This document shows, piece after piece, positions 1 to 7,711 of a DNA stretch of 64,000 nt. Within the stretch, counting starts at the first letter, position 1, and every line of letters starts with the position of its first letter. Location of the stretch: the NCBI RefSeq assembly GCF_003987355.1, contig NZ_PIPR01000005.1, positions 1-64,000 on the forward strand, in the 5' to 3' direction. Under the pieces are notes generated by a model, which was not told where the DNA came from, did no database searches, and saw only the letters and a list, made by a program, of their open reading frames with translations. Source of the DNA: Pseudidiomarina aestuarii (GTDB lineage Bacteria; Pseudomonadota; Gammaproteobacteria; Enterobacterales; Alteromonadaceae). The translations under genes and the position numbers were made by a program.

Positions 1-88
1 GACTCCATTCCGAACTCAGACGTGAAACGCTTCAGCGCCGATGGTAGTGTGGGGTCTCCCCATGTGAGAGTAGGACACCGCCAGGCTT
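1..88 (+). rRNA. rrf: 5S ribosomal RNA, 3' part
   Basis: The sequence matches the conserved 3' two-thirds of gammaproteobacterial 5S rRNA, including CCGAACTCAG, GTGAAACGC, GCGCCGATGGTAGTGTGGGG and the closing CCGCCAGGCTT. The first third and the rest of the rRNA operon lie before the window. The 3' end is placed by the terminal-stem sequence GCCAGGCTT and may be off by one or two bases. An intrinsic terminator follows within about 15 bases. Confidence 0.95.
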
Positions 89-100
89 CAAATAAACAAA

Positions 101-128
101 CCTCAGCCCAATGGGCTGGGGTTTTTTT
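101..128 (+). terminator. Intrinsic terminator of the rRNA operon
   Basis: CCTCAGCCCA and TGGGCTGGGG form a GC-rich stem with a single-base loop and one G-T pair. Seven T residues follow directly. The position just after the 5S gene makes it the rRNA operon terminator. Confidence 0.9.
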
Positions 129-130
129 AT

Positions 131-235
131 GTGCGCTGCGCACACACGCTACTGGCTACTAGCTATTAGTTACTCGCAAAGCCAAACCAGTAGCTAATAG
201 CTAGTAACTAGTAACGCTTTTCGTCTTTCGTCTAA
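131..235. repeat. AGTAAC/CTAGTA palindromic repeat block
   Basis: This gene-free stretch begins with a short palindrome, GTGCGCTGCGCAC (131-143). A larger inverted repeat follows: TACTAGCTATTAG at 157-169 pairs exactly with CTAATAGCTAGTA at 194-206. The right side continues as AGTAACTAGTAACG and then a TTTTCGTCTTTCGTC motif. A related block with the same words lies at 52989-53077. I see no reading frame in it. The remaining bases up to 335 show nothing clear except the upstream region of the next gene. Confidence 0.65.
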
Positions 236-335
236 TTCCATTCTGATCTAATTCAGTCCAAACTCGTGTATGTACTTTGTAAGCCGCACGCTATGCTTTC
301 AGTACTTACAATTCAGAAATAAGAGTGAGGATAAA

Positions 336-2771
336 ATGGATTACCGTACTCGATCTCCAAATTTTCGTTTCAAATTGCCTTTTGCGTTGGCGCCTCTTGC
401 GCTCGGCACGGCTTTTACATTACCAACTAGCGCGTTAGCACAGGATGCCGAGGCTGATGTCGCTGCGGATGAACGCATCACCGTTATCGGTTCACGCTTG
501 AGTGTACGAACCGCAACTGATGGTACCGCACCGGTTGATATCATTTCCGGTGAACAATTAGCTGCAAGTGGTCTCACTGAGACTGCTCGAGCACTGCAAT
601 ATGCAGTGCCAAGTTTTAACTTCCCGTCATCGTCTATTACCGATGGCTCTGATGCGGTTCGACCTGCATCGTTACGTGGTTTATCTCCGGATCATACGTT
701 GGTCTTGATTAATGGTAAGCGTCGTCACAGTAGTGCTCTGGTTCACTTAAACGGTACCACCGGGCGCGGTAGTTCAAACGTTGATTTGAACGCGATTCCT
801 ATTTCCGCCATCAAGCGTATTGAAGTATTACGCGACGGAGCCGCGGCTCAATATGGTTCTGATGCCATTGCAGGTGTTATCAACATCGTTCTGAAAGATC
901 AGTATGAAGGTGGCAGTATCACGCTGAATGGCGGGCAAACCTTCGAAGGCGATGGTGAACAATATAAACTACACGGCAATGTCGGTTTCGAATTGCCAAA
1001 TGGTGGTAATTTCACGGTTGCAGCTGAGTTCCATAACAAGAACAAAACTAACCGTGCAGGGTTAGACCCTCGCCAACAATATCCACTCGTGAATGGTGAG
1101 CCTGATCCGCGTGAAGATGAATTTGATCGGCTGAGTCATCATGTGGGTGATGCAGAATTTGATAACACATCCGTATTCTTTAATGCCAATCTACCGCTCA
1201 GTACCGGTGAACTATATGCCTTTGGTGGCGTTAGTGACCGTACGTCTCAGTCCGGTGCTTTCTATCGTCGCGCGCTGGATAATCGCAATATTATCGAAGT
1301 TTATCCGGATGGCTTCTTACCACTGCTCTCTCCAGAAACTTCAGATATTTCCACTACCGGTGGTTATCGTTTCTCATTGGGTGAATGGCAGGTTGATGCC
1401 AGTGCTGGCATGGGTGTGAGTGAGTTCCAGTATCGTCTCGAAAACTCTATCAATGCTTCGTTTGGGCCTACCAGTCCAACTGAGTTTGATGCTGGGACAC
1501 TGAAGCTGGAAGAGACCAACGCGTCCATCGATTTTTCGCGTTTCATCCCGTTCGCGAACAATTCTGATTTGGCCATTGCCGCAGGTATCAGCTATCGCGA
1601 AAATACTTATATTATTGAAGCTGGCGACCCTGCCTCTTATGAAAACGGCGGTTTCGATAATCGTCCAGCGGGCAGCCAAGGTTTTACAGGGTTTAAGCCA
1701 GAGTCTGAAGTCGACGAATCACGCGATAATGTTGGATTCTATGCCGAGGTCGAGAACATGCTCACCACGAATTTCCAGTGGGGTGCAGCAGTTCGCTACG
1801 AAGATTATTCAGACTTTGGCAGCAATACCAGTTGGAAGGTTTCTGGACGTTATGATATCACCGATGAGCTAGCGGTTCGCGCGACAGCCAATACCGGCTT
1901 CCGTGCACCAAGTGTTCAGCAAATCTATTTCACCAACATCTCGACGTTATTTATTAATCGCGATGGTGAATTGGTCCCGGAACAGTCAGGTACATTTAAT
2001 AACATCAGCCCAGTTGCTCAAGCGCTTGAACTCGGTAATTTAGAAGCTGAGGAGTCACAGAGCTTTAGCATGGGCTTGGTTTGGAATGGTCTGGATGGTT
2101 TGTCGTTAACCATTGATGCATTCCAGATTGCAGTCGATGATCGCATCATTCTGTCGAGTTCTTTAGTGCCGGGTGATTCACCAGCGGTGGCTGATGCCCT
2201 TGCAGCTGCAGGTGCTGACAATGCGCGCTTCTTTATCAATGCCGTTGATACCACTACTCAGGGTGTCGATGTGGTACTGACTAAAGATTTCGACTGGGGT
2301 CGCAATGGTACACTCGGTGTGCAAGCCGCGTATGGTTATAACAAAACCGAGATTGATGACGTCAATTTGCCCGCTATCCTAGATGGCCTCGAAACCAAAC
2401 TCTTCGATGGTGTGGAGCAAACGCGGATGACTGAATCGGTTCCTCGGAACAGTGGTTCGGTTGCCTTTACGCATGACTTGGGTGATTTACAAACCCGCTT
2501 GGCGTTTAACTACTTCGGCGATTATGTGTTGCAAAACAATGCAGGTCTACGCACTACCTTTGGTGGCAAGTGGATTACTGACTTATCTGCTAAATATCGC
2601 TACAACGATCAGTGGACGTTAAGTGCGGGGGTTCAGAACTTGTTTGATGTGTATCCGGATGAGCAAGATCCCTCAAACCAGTTCAATGGCATCTTCATTT
2701 ATCCAAACACGAATGCGCCATTTGGTTTCAATGGCGGTTATTATTATGCAGAAGTGACCTACGCATTCTAA
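336..2771 (+). CDS. TonB-dependent outer-membrane receptor
   Basis: This is an 811-residue outer-membrane receptor that should import a ligand using energy from TonB-ExbB-ExbD. The ATG at 336 is chosen because AGAGTGAGG precedes it and a clean signal peptide follows, cleaved near ALA-QDAEA at residue 35; an in-frame ATG at 270 would add an implausible leader. ITVIG at residues 48-52 looks like the TonB box. The plug domain covers about 58-170 and holds KRIEVLRDGAAAQYGSDAIAG. The rest is a beta-barrel ending in the typical aromatic YYYAEVTYAF. No neighbour points to a substrate. It resembles general TonB receptors of the iron-complex or nutrient class, so the ligand is unknown. A terminator follows, so it is probably transcribed alone. 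Confidence 0.9.
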   Translation: MDYRTRSPNFRFKLPFALAPLALGTAFTLPTSALAQDAEADVAADERITVIGSRLSVRTATDGTAPVDIISGEQLAASGLTETARALQYAVPSFNFPSSSITDGSDAVRPASLRGLSPDHTLVLINGKRRHSSALVHLNGTTGRGSSNVDLNAIPISAIKRIEVLRDGAAAQYGSDAIAGVINIVLKDQYEGGSITLNGGQTFEGDGEQYKLHGNVGFELPNGGNFTVAAEFHNKNKTNRAGLDPRQQYPLVNGEPDPREDEFDRLSHHVGDAEFDNTSVFFNANLPLSTGELYAFGGVSDRTSQSGAFYRRALDNRNIIEVYPDGFLPLLSPETSDISTTGGYRFSLGEWQVDASAGMGVSEFQYRLENSINASFGPTSPTEFDAGTLKLEETNASIDFSRFIPFANNSDLAIAAGISYRENTYIIEAGDPASYENGGFDNRPAGSQGFTGFKPESEVDESRDNVGFYAEVENMLTTNFQWGAAVRYEDYSDFGSNTSWKVSGRYDITDELAVRATANTGFRAPSVQQIYFTNISTLFINRDGELVPEQSGTFNNISPVAQALELGNLEAEESQSFSMGLVWNGLDGLSLTIDAFQIAVDDRIILSSSLVPGDSPAVADALAAAGADNARFFINAVDTTTQGVDVVLTKDFDWGRNGTLGVQAAYGYNKTEIDDVNLPAILDGLETKLFDGVEQTRMTESVPRNSGSVAFTHDLGDLQTRLAFNYFGDYVLQNNAGLRTTFGGKWITDLSAKYRYNDQWTLSAGVQNLFDVYPDEQDPSNQFNGIFIYPNTNAPFGFNGGYYYAEVTYAF

Positions 2772-2800
2772 AAATCGTCTAATTGACGAAATAGTATGAA

Positions 2801-2827
2801 AAGCCGCCAATCACTGGCGGCTTTTTT
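2801..2827 (+). terminator. Intrinsic terminator after the TonB receptor gene
   Basis: AAGCCGCCA and TGGCGGCTT form a perfect stem around a five-base loop, followed by a run of T. It lies 30 bases after the receptor stop codon and separates that gene from the psp genes. Confidence 0.88.
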
Positions 2828-2897
2828 GATCCATGAAACCCACTCCGTTCACCATTTAAAGTCAATTAAAACAATAGATTAATTTGAAATTTTAAAC

Positions 2898-2914
2898 TTG
2901 GCACGAGAATTGAA
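2898..2914 (+). promoter_or_regulatory. Sigma-54-type promoter of the psp operon
   Basis: TTGGCACGAGAATTGAA fits the -24/-12 promoter pattern: TGGCAC, then TTGAA, with the GG ten bases before the -12 GA. The -12 GC of the consensus is GA here. The E. coli pspA promoter, as I remember it, has nearly the same string (TTGGCACGCAAATTGTA). It lies about 60 bases before pspA. A PspF activator gene is not in the window. Confidence 0.7.
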
Positions 2915-2972
2915 TAAGTGTTATCGACAAGTGGCAACACATAACTTATTTGCAAAATAGAAGAGGTGAACA

Positions 2973-3641
2973 ATGAGTATCTTCACACGTGCTAGCGATA
3001 TCATCCAAGCGAACGTCAATGCATTACTAGACAAAGCGGAACAGCCTGAAAAAATGGTGCGCTTGATGATTCAAGAAATGGAAGAAGCAATTGTCGAACT
3101 ACGTGGTTTGGCGGCACAGCAAATCGCTGAACAAAAGCGCATCGATCGTGAGCGCGATAATTGCGAAAAATCAATCAGCCAGTGGCAAGCCAAGGCAGAA
3201 AAAGCGCTGGACCATGATCGCGATGACCTTGCGCGTGCTGCGTTAGAGCATAAGCTTCAAGCAACCCAACGTCTTGAGTCGCTCGGTAAAGAAGCCGACT
3301 ATGTTGCGAATCAACTCGCCCCACTGAGCGCAGACATTGAGCGTTTGCAGGCCAAGTTGACTGAAGCTCGCATGAAAGAACGCGAATTACACAAGCGTCT
3401 TGATTCGGTTGCGGTGAAATTGCGTTCACAGCAACTTAAATCGGCTGATGCTATGAATACAGCCATGAGTCGTTATGAAAATTATGAGCGTCGCGTCGAA
3501 GAGCTCGAAGCGAAGTTAGAAGCGTTTGATATCGGCTCATCGAATCCAAGTTTGGAGCAGCAGTTCCGTGACTTAGAGCACTCAGAGACTATTGATACTG
3601 AACTGGCTGCACTGAAAGCAAAATCAAGTAAGAAAGCCTAA
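2973..3641 (+). CDS. pspA: Phage shock protein A (PspA/IM30 family)
   Basis: PspA is a peripheral inner-membrane protein of the ESCRT-III-like family that stabilises damaged membranes and, in enterobacteria, holds the activator PspF inactive. The 222-residue length is normal for the family. The start MSIFTRASDIIQANVNALLD is the typical amphipathic N-terminal helix, and most of the rest is long charged coiled coil (about residues 25-190). The start is supported by AAGAGGTGAA just upstream. A sigma-54-like promoter lies before it and a small membrane-protein gene follows 10 bases later, so the two form an operon. The usual pspB and pspC genes are not present here. Confidence 0.95.
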   Translation: MSIFTRASDIIQANVNALLDKAEQPEKMVRLMIQEMEEAIVELRGLAAQQIAEQKRIDRERDNCEKSISQWQAKAEKALDHDRDDLARAALEHKLQATQRLESLGKEADYVANQLAPLSADIERLQAKLTEARMKERELHKRLDSVAVKLRSQQLKSADAMNTAMSRYENYERRVEELEAKLEAFDIGSSNPSLEQQFRDLEHSETIDTELAALKAKSSKKA

Positions 3642-3651
3642 GGAGAACTCC

Positions 3652-3963
3652 GTGAAAAGCTCACATAAAGTGTGGTGGATTGTCGCAGCGGTTATCGGTT
3701 TGATGCTTTTTGGTGATGAGATCCTCGGTGCGATTGGTGCGGTGTTAGGTACTATCATCGGTATCGGCGTTACAGGTCTTGTGACCATTGCAGTTGCGGT
3801 CGCCGCGTTCGCTTTGGTGATTATGATTGGCGGTAGTATTGCTATCGCACTGATGGTCGCAGCAGGAGCGTTAGTGTTTGCTCTGTTTAGCTGGCTCTGG
3901 CCCTTTATATTGTTAGCAGCAATTATCTATGTAATGGTGCGCAAGCGTCCAAAACCTGTGTAA
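3652..3963 (+). CDS. Small membrane protein linked to pspA
   Basis: This 103-residue protein is almost entirely hydrophobic, with about three or four membrane segments and glycine-rich stretches between residues 8 and 95. It ends in a basic tail, RKRPKPV. The start is GTG, preceded by AAGGAG at the pspA stop codon with seven-base spacing, so translation follows directly from pspA. I do not recognise a named family. It is not an obvious PspB, PspC, PspD or PspG. Its position suggests a membrane partner of PspA or a co-regulated envelope-stress protein, but this is inference from context only. Confidence 0.8.
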   Translation: MKSSHKVWWIVAAVIGLMLFGDEILGAIGAVLGTIIGIGVTGLVTIAVAVAAFALVIMIGGSIAIALMVAAGALVFALFSWLWPFILLAAIIYVMVRKRPKPV

Positions 3964-4001
3964 TATAGGTCCTGTACACAACCAAATGTGGAGCAGGATC
4001 A

Positions 4002-4427
4002 ATGAAACGATTTGGATGGATAGCAGCGATGTTGTGGTTAGCCTCTCCCTGGGCCCTCGCAGCAGATGTTGAAATCTCAAATGCATGGATAAAAGAGTCG
4101 ATACCTGGCACCGAAAACGGTGCTGGGTATTTGACGTTAACCAATGTTGGAACCACCGCTATTACCCTCACTGGCGCAGCTACTGAAGCTGCTCGTGCTG
4201 CTGAAATTCATGAGCATGTCATGAACGACGGCATGATGCGGATGCGTCGAGTTCCTGAATTAATGATCGACGTTGGTGAGACCGTCATTTTTCGTCCAGG
4301 TAGCTTTCACGTCATGATGTTTGGTGTCAAAGAGCCATTCCAAGTCGGCCAAGAAATTGGTCTCGAACTCATCTTCTCTGACGGCGATCGGAAAGCGGTC
4401 ACTGCCGAAGTTAGAGCCATTGAATAA
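4002..4427 (+). CDS. Periplasmic copper chaperone PCu(A)C
   Basis: This 141-residue protein has a signal peptide cleaved near residue 20 (PWALA-ADVEI) and a single PCu(A)C domain. The family binds Cu(I) in the periplasm and helps metallate the CuA site of cytochrome c oxidase or buffer copper. The signature H-x10-M-x21-H-x-M is fully present as H70, M81, H103 and M105, and extra Met and His residues cluster at 72-81. It is followed 13 bases later by an outer-membrane protein gene and may share its transcript. No cytochrome oxidase or SenC/Sco gene is nearby, so the client is not known. Confidence 0.92.
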   Translation: MKRFGWIAAMLWLASPWALAADVEISNAWIKESIPGTENGAGYLTLTNVGTTAITLTGAATEAARAAEIHEHVMNDGMMRMRRVPELMIDVGETVIFRPGSFHVMMFGVKEPFQVGQEIGLELIFSDGDRKAVTAEVRAIE

Positions 4428-4440
4428 CAGGAGCAAAGAT

Positions 4441-5202
4441 ATGAAAAACGGACGATTGAAAACACTGCAATGGCTGGCTCCGCTAGCATTACTGACCGTA
4501 ACCAGTGCACAGGCCGACACCATTTTTGGCGTGTATGCAGGTGGTCAATATTGGGATACGCAAAGCTCTGGCGCTTATGGTACCGACCGTCAGCAACAGA
4601 CATTTAATTTTGACGATGAACAGCAAGGCAGTTATTACGTGGCTGTCGAGCATCCGATTCCATTGGTACCGAATGTAAAAGTGCGAGTCAATGATATTCA
4701 AGCAATGGGAACTGTGACGCTCGACCAGAATTACAGCTTCAATGGTCAAACGTACACGGCGGGCTCAACAGTCGCTGGTATGGTTGATCTGTCGCATACT
4801 GATTTTACTTTGTATTACGAGTTTTTTGACAACGACCTGATTAGTTTTGACTTCGGTGCAACTGCGAAACGCGTTGATGGTGCGTTGGCGTTTCGTCAAG
4901 GAAACAACAATAACGAAGCAAGCGGTGACGGTTGGGTACCAACCTTGTACTCGCAAGTGCGCGTTGGTATTCCAGCAACAGATTTAACGCTTTATGCGCT
5001 CGCGAATGCGATCAGCATTGACGACAGTAGCATCCGCGACGTTGAGGCAGGTATTGAGTACCGCTTGATTGAAAACCTAGCTATTTATTTGAATTTACAG
5101 CTTGGTTATCGCGATATGCAGATTGAACTCGATGACGCTGACGGTTTGTATTCTGATATCTCATTCAAAGGCCCCTATCTCGGCCTCGAAATCCATTTCT
5201 AA
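4441..5202 (+). CDS. TIGR04219-type outer-membrane beta-barrel protein
   Basis: This is a 253-residue exported protein. The start at 4441 is chosen because CAGGAGCAAAGAT precedes it and a signal peptide follows, cleaved near SAQA-DTIFG at about residue 25; a longer frame opens upstream inside the previous gene but lacks support. The mature part begins with ADTIFGVYAGGQYWD, has alternating strands throughout and ends in LGLEIHF with a terminal Phe, as in outer-membrane barrels. It resembles the TIGR04219 family found in Vibrio, Shewanella and Idiomarina. No function is established for that family to my knowledge. It lies 13 bases after the copper chaperone gene. Confidence 0.82.
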   Translation: MKNGRLKTLQWLAPLALLTVTSAQADTIFGVYAGGQYWDTQSSGAYGTDRQQQTFNFDDEQQGSYYVAVEHPIPLVPNVKVRVNDIQAMGTVTLDQNYSFNGQTYTAGSTVAGMVDLSHTDFTLYYEFFDNDLISFDFGATAKRVDGALAFRQGNNNNEASGDGWVPTLYSQVRVGIPATDLTLYALANAISIDDSSIRDVEAGIEYRLIENLAIYLNLQLGYRDMQIELDDADGLYSDISFKGPYLGLEIHF

Positions 5203-5213
5203 ATGATCTCTGA

Positions 5214-5237
5214 TGACGCCCTAGTAGTAGGGCGTCA
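5214..5237. terminator. Hairpin between converging genes
   Basis: TGACGCCCTA and TAGGGCGTCA form a perfect 10-base-pair stem with a GTAG loop. It sits at the meeting point of the barrel protein gene and the DUF3299 gene and overlaps the last codons of the latter. A T-run is missing on both sides, so it may act as a weak two-way terminator or protect transcript ends. Confidence 0.45.
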
Positions 5238-5712
5238 CTGTCACTGCATCCATGGTGTAACCCACTACCGCAATATCCCCTTCTTTGCGTTCAACACTCA
5301 AAGTGCCCTCAACCCAAACCGCATCAAACGTATTTTCGTAAGGAACGCCGTCTGGAAAATCGACTTCGATGATTTGATTCGGTGGTGGCGGTGGCACATG
5401 AATACAAGCGCCAAAGTAAGGGACTAACAGGAACTGTGTGACTTTGGTCGCGTCGCCTTCCAACTGTACGACATACCCGGGGATCTTGACCTTTTTGTTG
5501 TGCAAAGCTTCAACCACGGGTGCATCAAGCTCCGGCTGATTTGCTAACTCTGGATTGGCGTCATAAAACGCCTGACTGCGTACAGGTGGTGGCTTGTAAC
5601 CTTCCGGAATAAGCTCTTTCCACGGTGTATTCACGTACTCTTCTGCTTGCACCATTGGGCTGCCAATTAAGAGGCTCGTCAAGGTCATTAAAAGAACTGC
5701 AAAACGCTTCAT
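5221..5712 (-). CDS. DUF3299 periplasmic protein of the ABC cluster
   Basis: This 163-residue protein has a signal peptide cleaved near residue 23 (PMVQA-EEYVN) and a DUF3299 domain. The family hallmark FLLVPYFGACIHVPPPPPNQ is present around residues 93-112. The molecular function is not established. Its ATG overlaps the stop of the permease gene by four bases (ATGA), so it is the last gene of the operon ppa-ATPase-permease-DUF3299. From memory, a DUF3299 protein also belongs to the zinc-regulated Zrg transport cluster of Vibrio cholerae. With the His-rich permease next to it, a role in metal handling is a reasonable guess. Confidence 0.85.
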   Translation of the reverse strand: MKRFAVLLMTLTSLLIGSPMVQAEEYVNTPWKELIPEGYKPPPVRSQAFYDANPELANQPELDAPVVEALHNKKVKIPGYVVQLEGDATKVTQFLLVPYFGACIHVPPPPPNQIIEVDFPDGVPYENTFDAVWVEGTLSVERKEGDIAVVGYTMDAVTVTPYY

Positions 5713-6998
5713 AATTTTACCGTTAATCCATCTGCTAATGCGTTACGATAGGCTCGCCACGCGGGAATGAAACTCATTAAAATAGCGGCGCTCAGAATAA
5801 GCCCTAAGTACAGCCACTCGGTGCTGCTCAACCAACTTGGGCTGACGACGAATCCTAAGGTTGCTTGGAACCAAGGTGCTGCAAGCGCAAGCACTGTAAA
5901 CAAGAGCCCGACGCCAACACTAACACCAATTGCGGTCAATACTATCGCCTCACTGACCAATAAGCCAAACAGGGTGAACGGTCCTGCGCCTAATGATCGT
6001 AAGACCGCCATTTCACGCCGACGTTCACGTAAACTGGCGAGCAAAGTGGTGAGCATACCGAATAGCCCGGTAATGACCACGAGCACCGAAATGATCAATA
6101 AAGCGCGTTCGAACAGTTGCAGCGTTCGCCAAAATTCTTGCAGTGCAAGCCCTGGCATAATGGCGGTCAGTGGCTCACCACGATAGGTATTGATGTCACG
6201 CACTAATCGCAATGCCAACGGCTTGGATTCAAGCCCAATGAGCACCGCACTCAAGGTATAGACCGGCGGTTCTGCAGTGATTGAATCTGAATGTTCATGC
6301 TCATGTTCATGCTCATGTTCATGCTCATGCTCATGATTAGGGCCATGTTCATCATCAGCCGGCTGATACTCTCCATGCACCAGACCGAGTCCCTCCAGCG
6401 GGATATAGACAGCTTGATCTATTGGGGTACCGGTTCGGGCTAAAATCCCTTGAATTTGGAACGGATGCTCATCGTGGTCCGAGAAACTCATACCGCCGCT
6501 GCCATGCGACACCGTTAGAGGGTCGCCAACGTCGAGACCTAGTTTGTCAGCAACGTCAGCACCAAGAACGGCAGTATCCAATACCGAAAATGCAGACCCA
6601 GCGGCGAACTTGAGATTTTGCTGTTGCCCATACTGGAAATGCGCAAACCAATCGGTATTCGTGGCCACAACTGGATAACCACGCACACTATCACCCATCG
6701 CCATGGGAATAGTCCAAGCCACTCCGGGAAGCTGTTGTAGGTGCTGATAGCTATTCCAACTTAATGTGTTGGTGAGTGCGCCAATATGAAACACACTGCT
6801 GAGTAGCAATTGAGTTGAGCCAGTACGTGCGCCAACAATCAGGTCAGTACCGCTAATAGTGTTGGCGAAGTTTTGTTGTGCTTGCACCCGAACACGCTCA
6901 ACGCCAAGCAATAAAATCGTACTGATCGCGATAGATAAAACCGTCAACCAGGCGGTTGTCCGGCGGTTCCAGAGACTGGCGAGTGCTAATTTAAACAT
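5709..6998 (-). CDS. FtsX/MacB-type ABC permease with periplasmic His-Glu repeat
   Basis: This 429-residue permease has the FtsX/MacB layout: one membrane helix near residues 15-35, a large periplasmic domain, then three helices in the last 140 residues. The start MFKLALASLWNRR is used because it overlaps the ATPase stop (ATGTTTAA) and follows GGGAG; a longer frame begins 12 codons earlier. The periplasmic domain carries an unusual run of eight His alternating with Glu near residues 220-236, in an acidic context (DDEHGPNHEHEH). Such runs often bind zinc, copper or nickel. It forms a transporter or mechanotransmitter with the upstream ATPase. Direction and substrate cannot be read from sequence. 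Confidence 0.88.
   Translation of the reverse strand: MFKLALASLWNRRTTAWLTVLSIAISTILLLGVERVRVQAQQNFANTISGTDLIVGARTGSTQLLLSSVFHIGALTNTLSWNSYQHLQQLPGVAWTIPMAMGDSVRGYPVVATNTDWFAHFQYGQQQNLKFAAGSAFSVLDTAVLGADVADKLGLDVGDPLTVSHGSGGMSFSDHDEHPFQIQGILARTGTPIDQAVYIPLEGLGLVHGEYQPADDEHGPNHEHEHEHEHEHEHEHSDSITAEPPVYTLSAVLIGLESKPLALRLVRDINTYRGEPLTAIMPGLALQEFWRTLQLFERALLIISVLVVITGLFGMLTTLLASLRERRREMAVLRSLGAGPFTLFGLLVSEAIVLTAIGVSVGVGLLFTVLALAAPWFQATLGFVVSPSWLSSTEWLYLGLILSAAILMSFIPAWRAYRNALADGLTVKL
6292..6333. repeat. In-frame hexanucleotide tandem repeat
   Basis: Seven copies of TG(T/C)TCA lie head to tail, mostly as a 12-base period (TGTTCATGCTCA). Read on the minus strand they encode the His-Glu run of the ABC permease. 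Because the unit is six bases, slippage would change the number of His-Glu pairs without breaking the frame. Confidence 0.9.
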
Positions 6999-7707
6999 CC
7001 GCTTCTCCCTGCTGAGGCGCCGTATTGAGTTCACTTAATTCGACAACCTGTGGGAACTGTGTGGCAAGAGTAGCGTCATGGGTCACGAACAACAAAGTGC
7101 TGCCTTGCTCTGCGCACTCTTGAAACAACAGGTTAATGAACTCATTGCGGTGACTTTCGTCGAGTGCTGATGTGGGCTCATCGGCAATAATCAGAGCAGG
7201 AGCCCCCAGCAAGGCTCGCGCAGCCGCCACCCGTTGCTGCTGACCAACGCTCAATGTCTGTGCTGACTGCTGTTGTTGAGCGTCAGTTAATCCCAGATGG
7301 TTCAATAAGGTTGTCGCCGCTTCGGCAACGGTTTGTCCACGCTGCGCAATACGTTGACGACGTGCCGGAGCGAACTGCACGGCTAGTTCAACGTTTTGTT
7401 GTGCGGATAAATAAGGGAGTAAATTAAACTGCTGAAAAATATAGCCAATCTCATTGGCGCGGAGGCGGTCGCGCTGACGTTGACTCAGAGTACTTAGATC
7501 ATGGTCCAGTACTTTTATATACCCACTTGATGCGGAATGAATTCCTGCAATCAAGCTCAGTAACGTTGATTTTCCAGAGCCACTGGCGCCGCGTACTAAC
7601 ACCCGTTCGCCTTTATTGACTGACCACTGCGGGATGGCCAGAACAGGCTGCTGCGCGCCAGGCCACGCAAAGGTTAACCCATGTATGGCAACGCAGCAGT
7701 CTGACAT
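6991..7707 (-). CDS. ABC transporter ATPase (LolD/MacB-type)
   Basis: This 238-residue ATPase powers the FtsX-like permease encoded just downstream. Walker A is GASGSGKS (40-47), the signature is LSVGQQQR, Walker B is LIIADEPTSALD and the H-loop is FVTHD. These features match the LolD/MacB/FtsE group. The start MSDCC at 7707 is preferred because the core domain begins there. It lies only four bases after the ppa stop and lacks a strong ribosome binding site, so translation is probably coupled to ppa; an in-frame start at 7785 inside ppa is possible but less likely. The gene overlaps the permease gene by eight bases. Confidence 0.88.
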   Translation of the reverse strand: MSDCCVAIHGLTFAWPGAQQPVLAIPQWSVNKGERVLVRGASGSGKSTLLSLIAGIHSASSGYIKVLDHDLSTLSQRQRDRLRANEIGYIFQQFNLLPYLSAQQNVELAVQFAPARRQRIAQRGQTVAEAATTLLNHLGLTDAQQQQSAQTLSVGQQQRVAAARALLGAPALIIADEPTSALDESHRNEFINLLFQECAEQGSTLLFVTHDATLATQFPQVVELSELNTAPQQGEADV

Positions 7708-7711
7708 CGTT

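Noticed and set aside
131-235. CRISPR-like array at the AGTAAC repeats
   Set aside because: Repeats are short, palindromic and contiguous without equal unique spacers, and no cas gene is near.
1374-1679. Open frames on the minus strand and in another plus frame inside the TonB receptor gene
   Set aside because: They lie wholly within a well-supported gene, have no ribosome sites and give low-complexity or unrecognisable proteins.
4321-4440. Upstream extension of the outer-membrane barrel gene into the copper chaperone gene
   Set aside because: The signal peptide and ribosome site fix the start at 4441.
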